The notes under the pieces: generated by a model | Seen by the model: the letters and a program-made list of their open reading frames with translations, nothing else | What the model was told of the DNA's origin: nothing | The model's database searches: none | NCBI GenBank assembly: GCA_020438525.1 | Contig: JAGQUL010000144.1 | Location: forward strand, 1-29,887 | Source: Thermoleophilia bacterium | Lineage (GTDB): Bacteria > Actinomycetota > Thermoleophilia > Gaiellales > SKUG01 | DNA length: 29,887 bases | Direction of reading: 5' to 3' | In this document: positions 29,306-29,887 of the stretch, one piece after another | Numbering within the stretch: the first letter of the stretch is position 1 | How the letters are laid out: the number at the start of each line of letters is the position of its first letter | Program-made: the position numbers and the translations under genes

Positions 29306-29887
29306 GCCCCGTCCACGTGATCGTCGGCGACGACCCCCGCGCGGAGGCGATGTGGGGCGGCGCGTTCCAGGGCGCGGTCGACCTGTACCGGTTCGACCGC
29401 AACGTCGAGGCATTCGAGCGGCTCACCGCGGCACAGGCCCCAATCGACCTGGTCGTGCTCACGCCCGCACAGCGCGGCCCGTTCAACCTCACGCCCGACC
29501 AGTTCGTCGCCCGCGTGCTCGAGGGCCCGCTCGCATCGAGCTCGACGCTCCGGAACCTGCACGTGATCGTGGTGGGCAGCGAGCTGCAGCGACATCACCC
29601 GCGCGCGATGTCGGTATCGACGCTCGACGCGGCGATCCGGCTCGTGAAGTTCGGCGAGGTCGAGCGCGCTCCGCGACCCGCCCCGATCGCGGCTCCTGCG
29701 GCACCCGCCGCGCCCAGCGCACCAGCCACGGCGGGGAGCGGAATCGGCGACCTTCCGTTCTCCGGATCGGTCATCTCGAAGATCTGGGATGCGGGCGACA
29801 GCGCCGCGCGACGCGCCGAGCAGGCGGCTCCGGCTGCGCCGGTGCAGCCCGCGCAGGTCAGCCGGCCGGTCGAGGACGCAGGCCACG
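29302..29887 (+). CDS. Probable Tad-locus protein with receiver-like N terminus (truncated at window end)
   Basis: 195 residues are visible without a stop. Residues 1-~120 read like an atypical receiver-type alpha/beta domain (VHVIVGDDPRAEAMW, PIDLVVLTPAQRG, LHVIVVGSELQRH) lacking a clear phospho-acceptor Asp; DDPR at 10-13 recalls the acidic pair. A Pro/Ala-rich linker (~125-145) follows, then GIGDLPFSGSVISKIWDAGD and another Ala/Pro stretch. This layout, a degenerate receiver plus linker before a missing C-terminal part, fits CpaE/TadZ-type ATPases that localise Tad pili. The Walker motif would lie beyond the window, so the call is provisional. Confidence 0.5.
   Translation, partial: MSPVHVIVGDDPRAEAMWGGAFQGAVDLYRFDRNVEAFERLTAAQAPIDLVVLTPAQRGPFNLTPDQFVARVLEGPLASSSTLRNLHVIVVGSELQRHHPRAMSVSTLDAAIRLVKFGEVERAPRPAPIAAPAAPAAPSAPATAGSGIGDLPFSGSVISKIWDAGDSAARRAEQAAPAAPVQPAQVSRPVEDAGH

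Noticed and set aside
1..29887. CRISPR arrays, insertion sequences, integrase or rRNA genes
   Set aside because: No regularly spaced direct repeats, transposase or tyrosine/serine recombinase motifs, or rRNA sequence were seen.

Overview
The window is uniformly GC-rich DNA with dense genes on both strands and many 4-bp ATGA overlaps. It reads as a chromosome fragment of a high-GC Gram-positive, most likely an actinobacterium of the class Thermoleophilia (Solirubrobacterales-like). Pointers are the secreted protein with an '[14 protein letters not shown]' type leader plus Gly-X-Y repeats, a HemQ-type coproheme decarboxylase homologue, TadE-like pilus proteins, and many genes that appear to be leaderless. 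The taxonomic call is inference; no rRNA gene is present.

Layout. 1-593: 3' end of a tRNA or tmRNA, its terminator, and a second 23-bp copy of the RNA end at 293-315. 594-3391 (+): collagen-like exported protein, small cupin-like protein, APC-type permease. 3392-9692 (-): NTPase and a run of three unfamiliar genes (a Gly/Ala-rich membrane protein, an 826-aa helical protein and a 787-aa protein built from about seven ~85-residue tandem units). 9898-13788 (+): TIGR01777-type epimerase, secreted fibronectin/Ig-like protein, solitary gamma-class N6-adenine methyltransferase. 13796-16350 (-): small membrane protein, metallophosphoesterase and SDR (ATGA-coupled), orphan response regulator. 16568-18208: small orphan protein, GyrI-like domain protein, zinc-ribbon protein. 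18315-22184: membrane-anchored EEP-fold phosphoesterase, two small membrane proteins, and a convergent subtilisin without signal peptide. 22388-23620: GNAT-like protein and an HTH regulator with two 18-bp operator-like palindromes. 23650-26122: Cys/His-rich small protein, GH18 glycosidase, tRNA-Leu(CAG), two small membrane proteins. 26141-28463 (-): M3-like metallopeptidase and HemQ homologue, 7 bp apart. 28611-end (+): two TadE-like proteins and a truncated third gene, all ATGA-coupled, probably the start of a Tad-type pilus locus.

The most distinctive content is the orphan block 9692-4111, with a tandem tryptophan-marked repeat that I cannot place in a known family, and the second cluster 18315-22184, which repeats the theme of Gly/Ala-rich membrane segments beside unusual soluble enzymes. 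At the regulatory scale, several genes share one start design: a TANNNT hexamer exactly 6-7 nt before the start codon and no Shine-Dalgarno, as expected of leaderless mRNAs.
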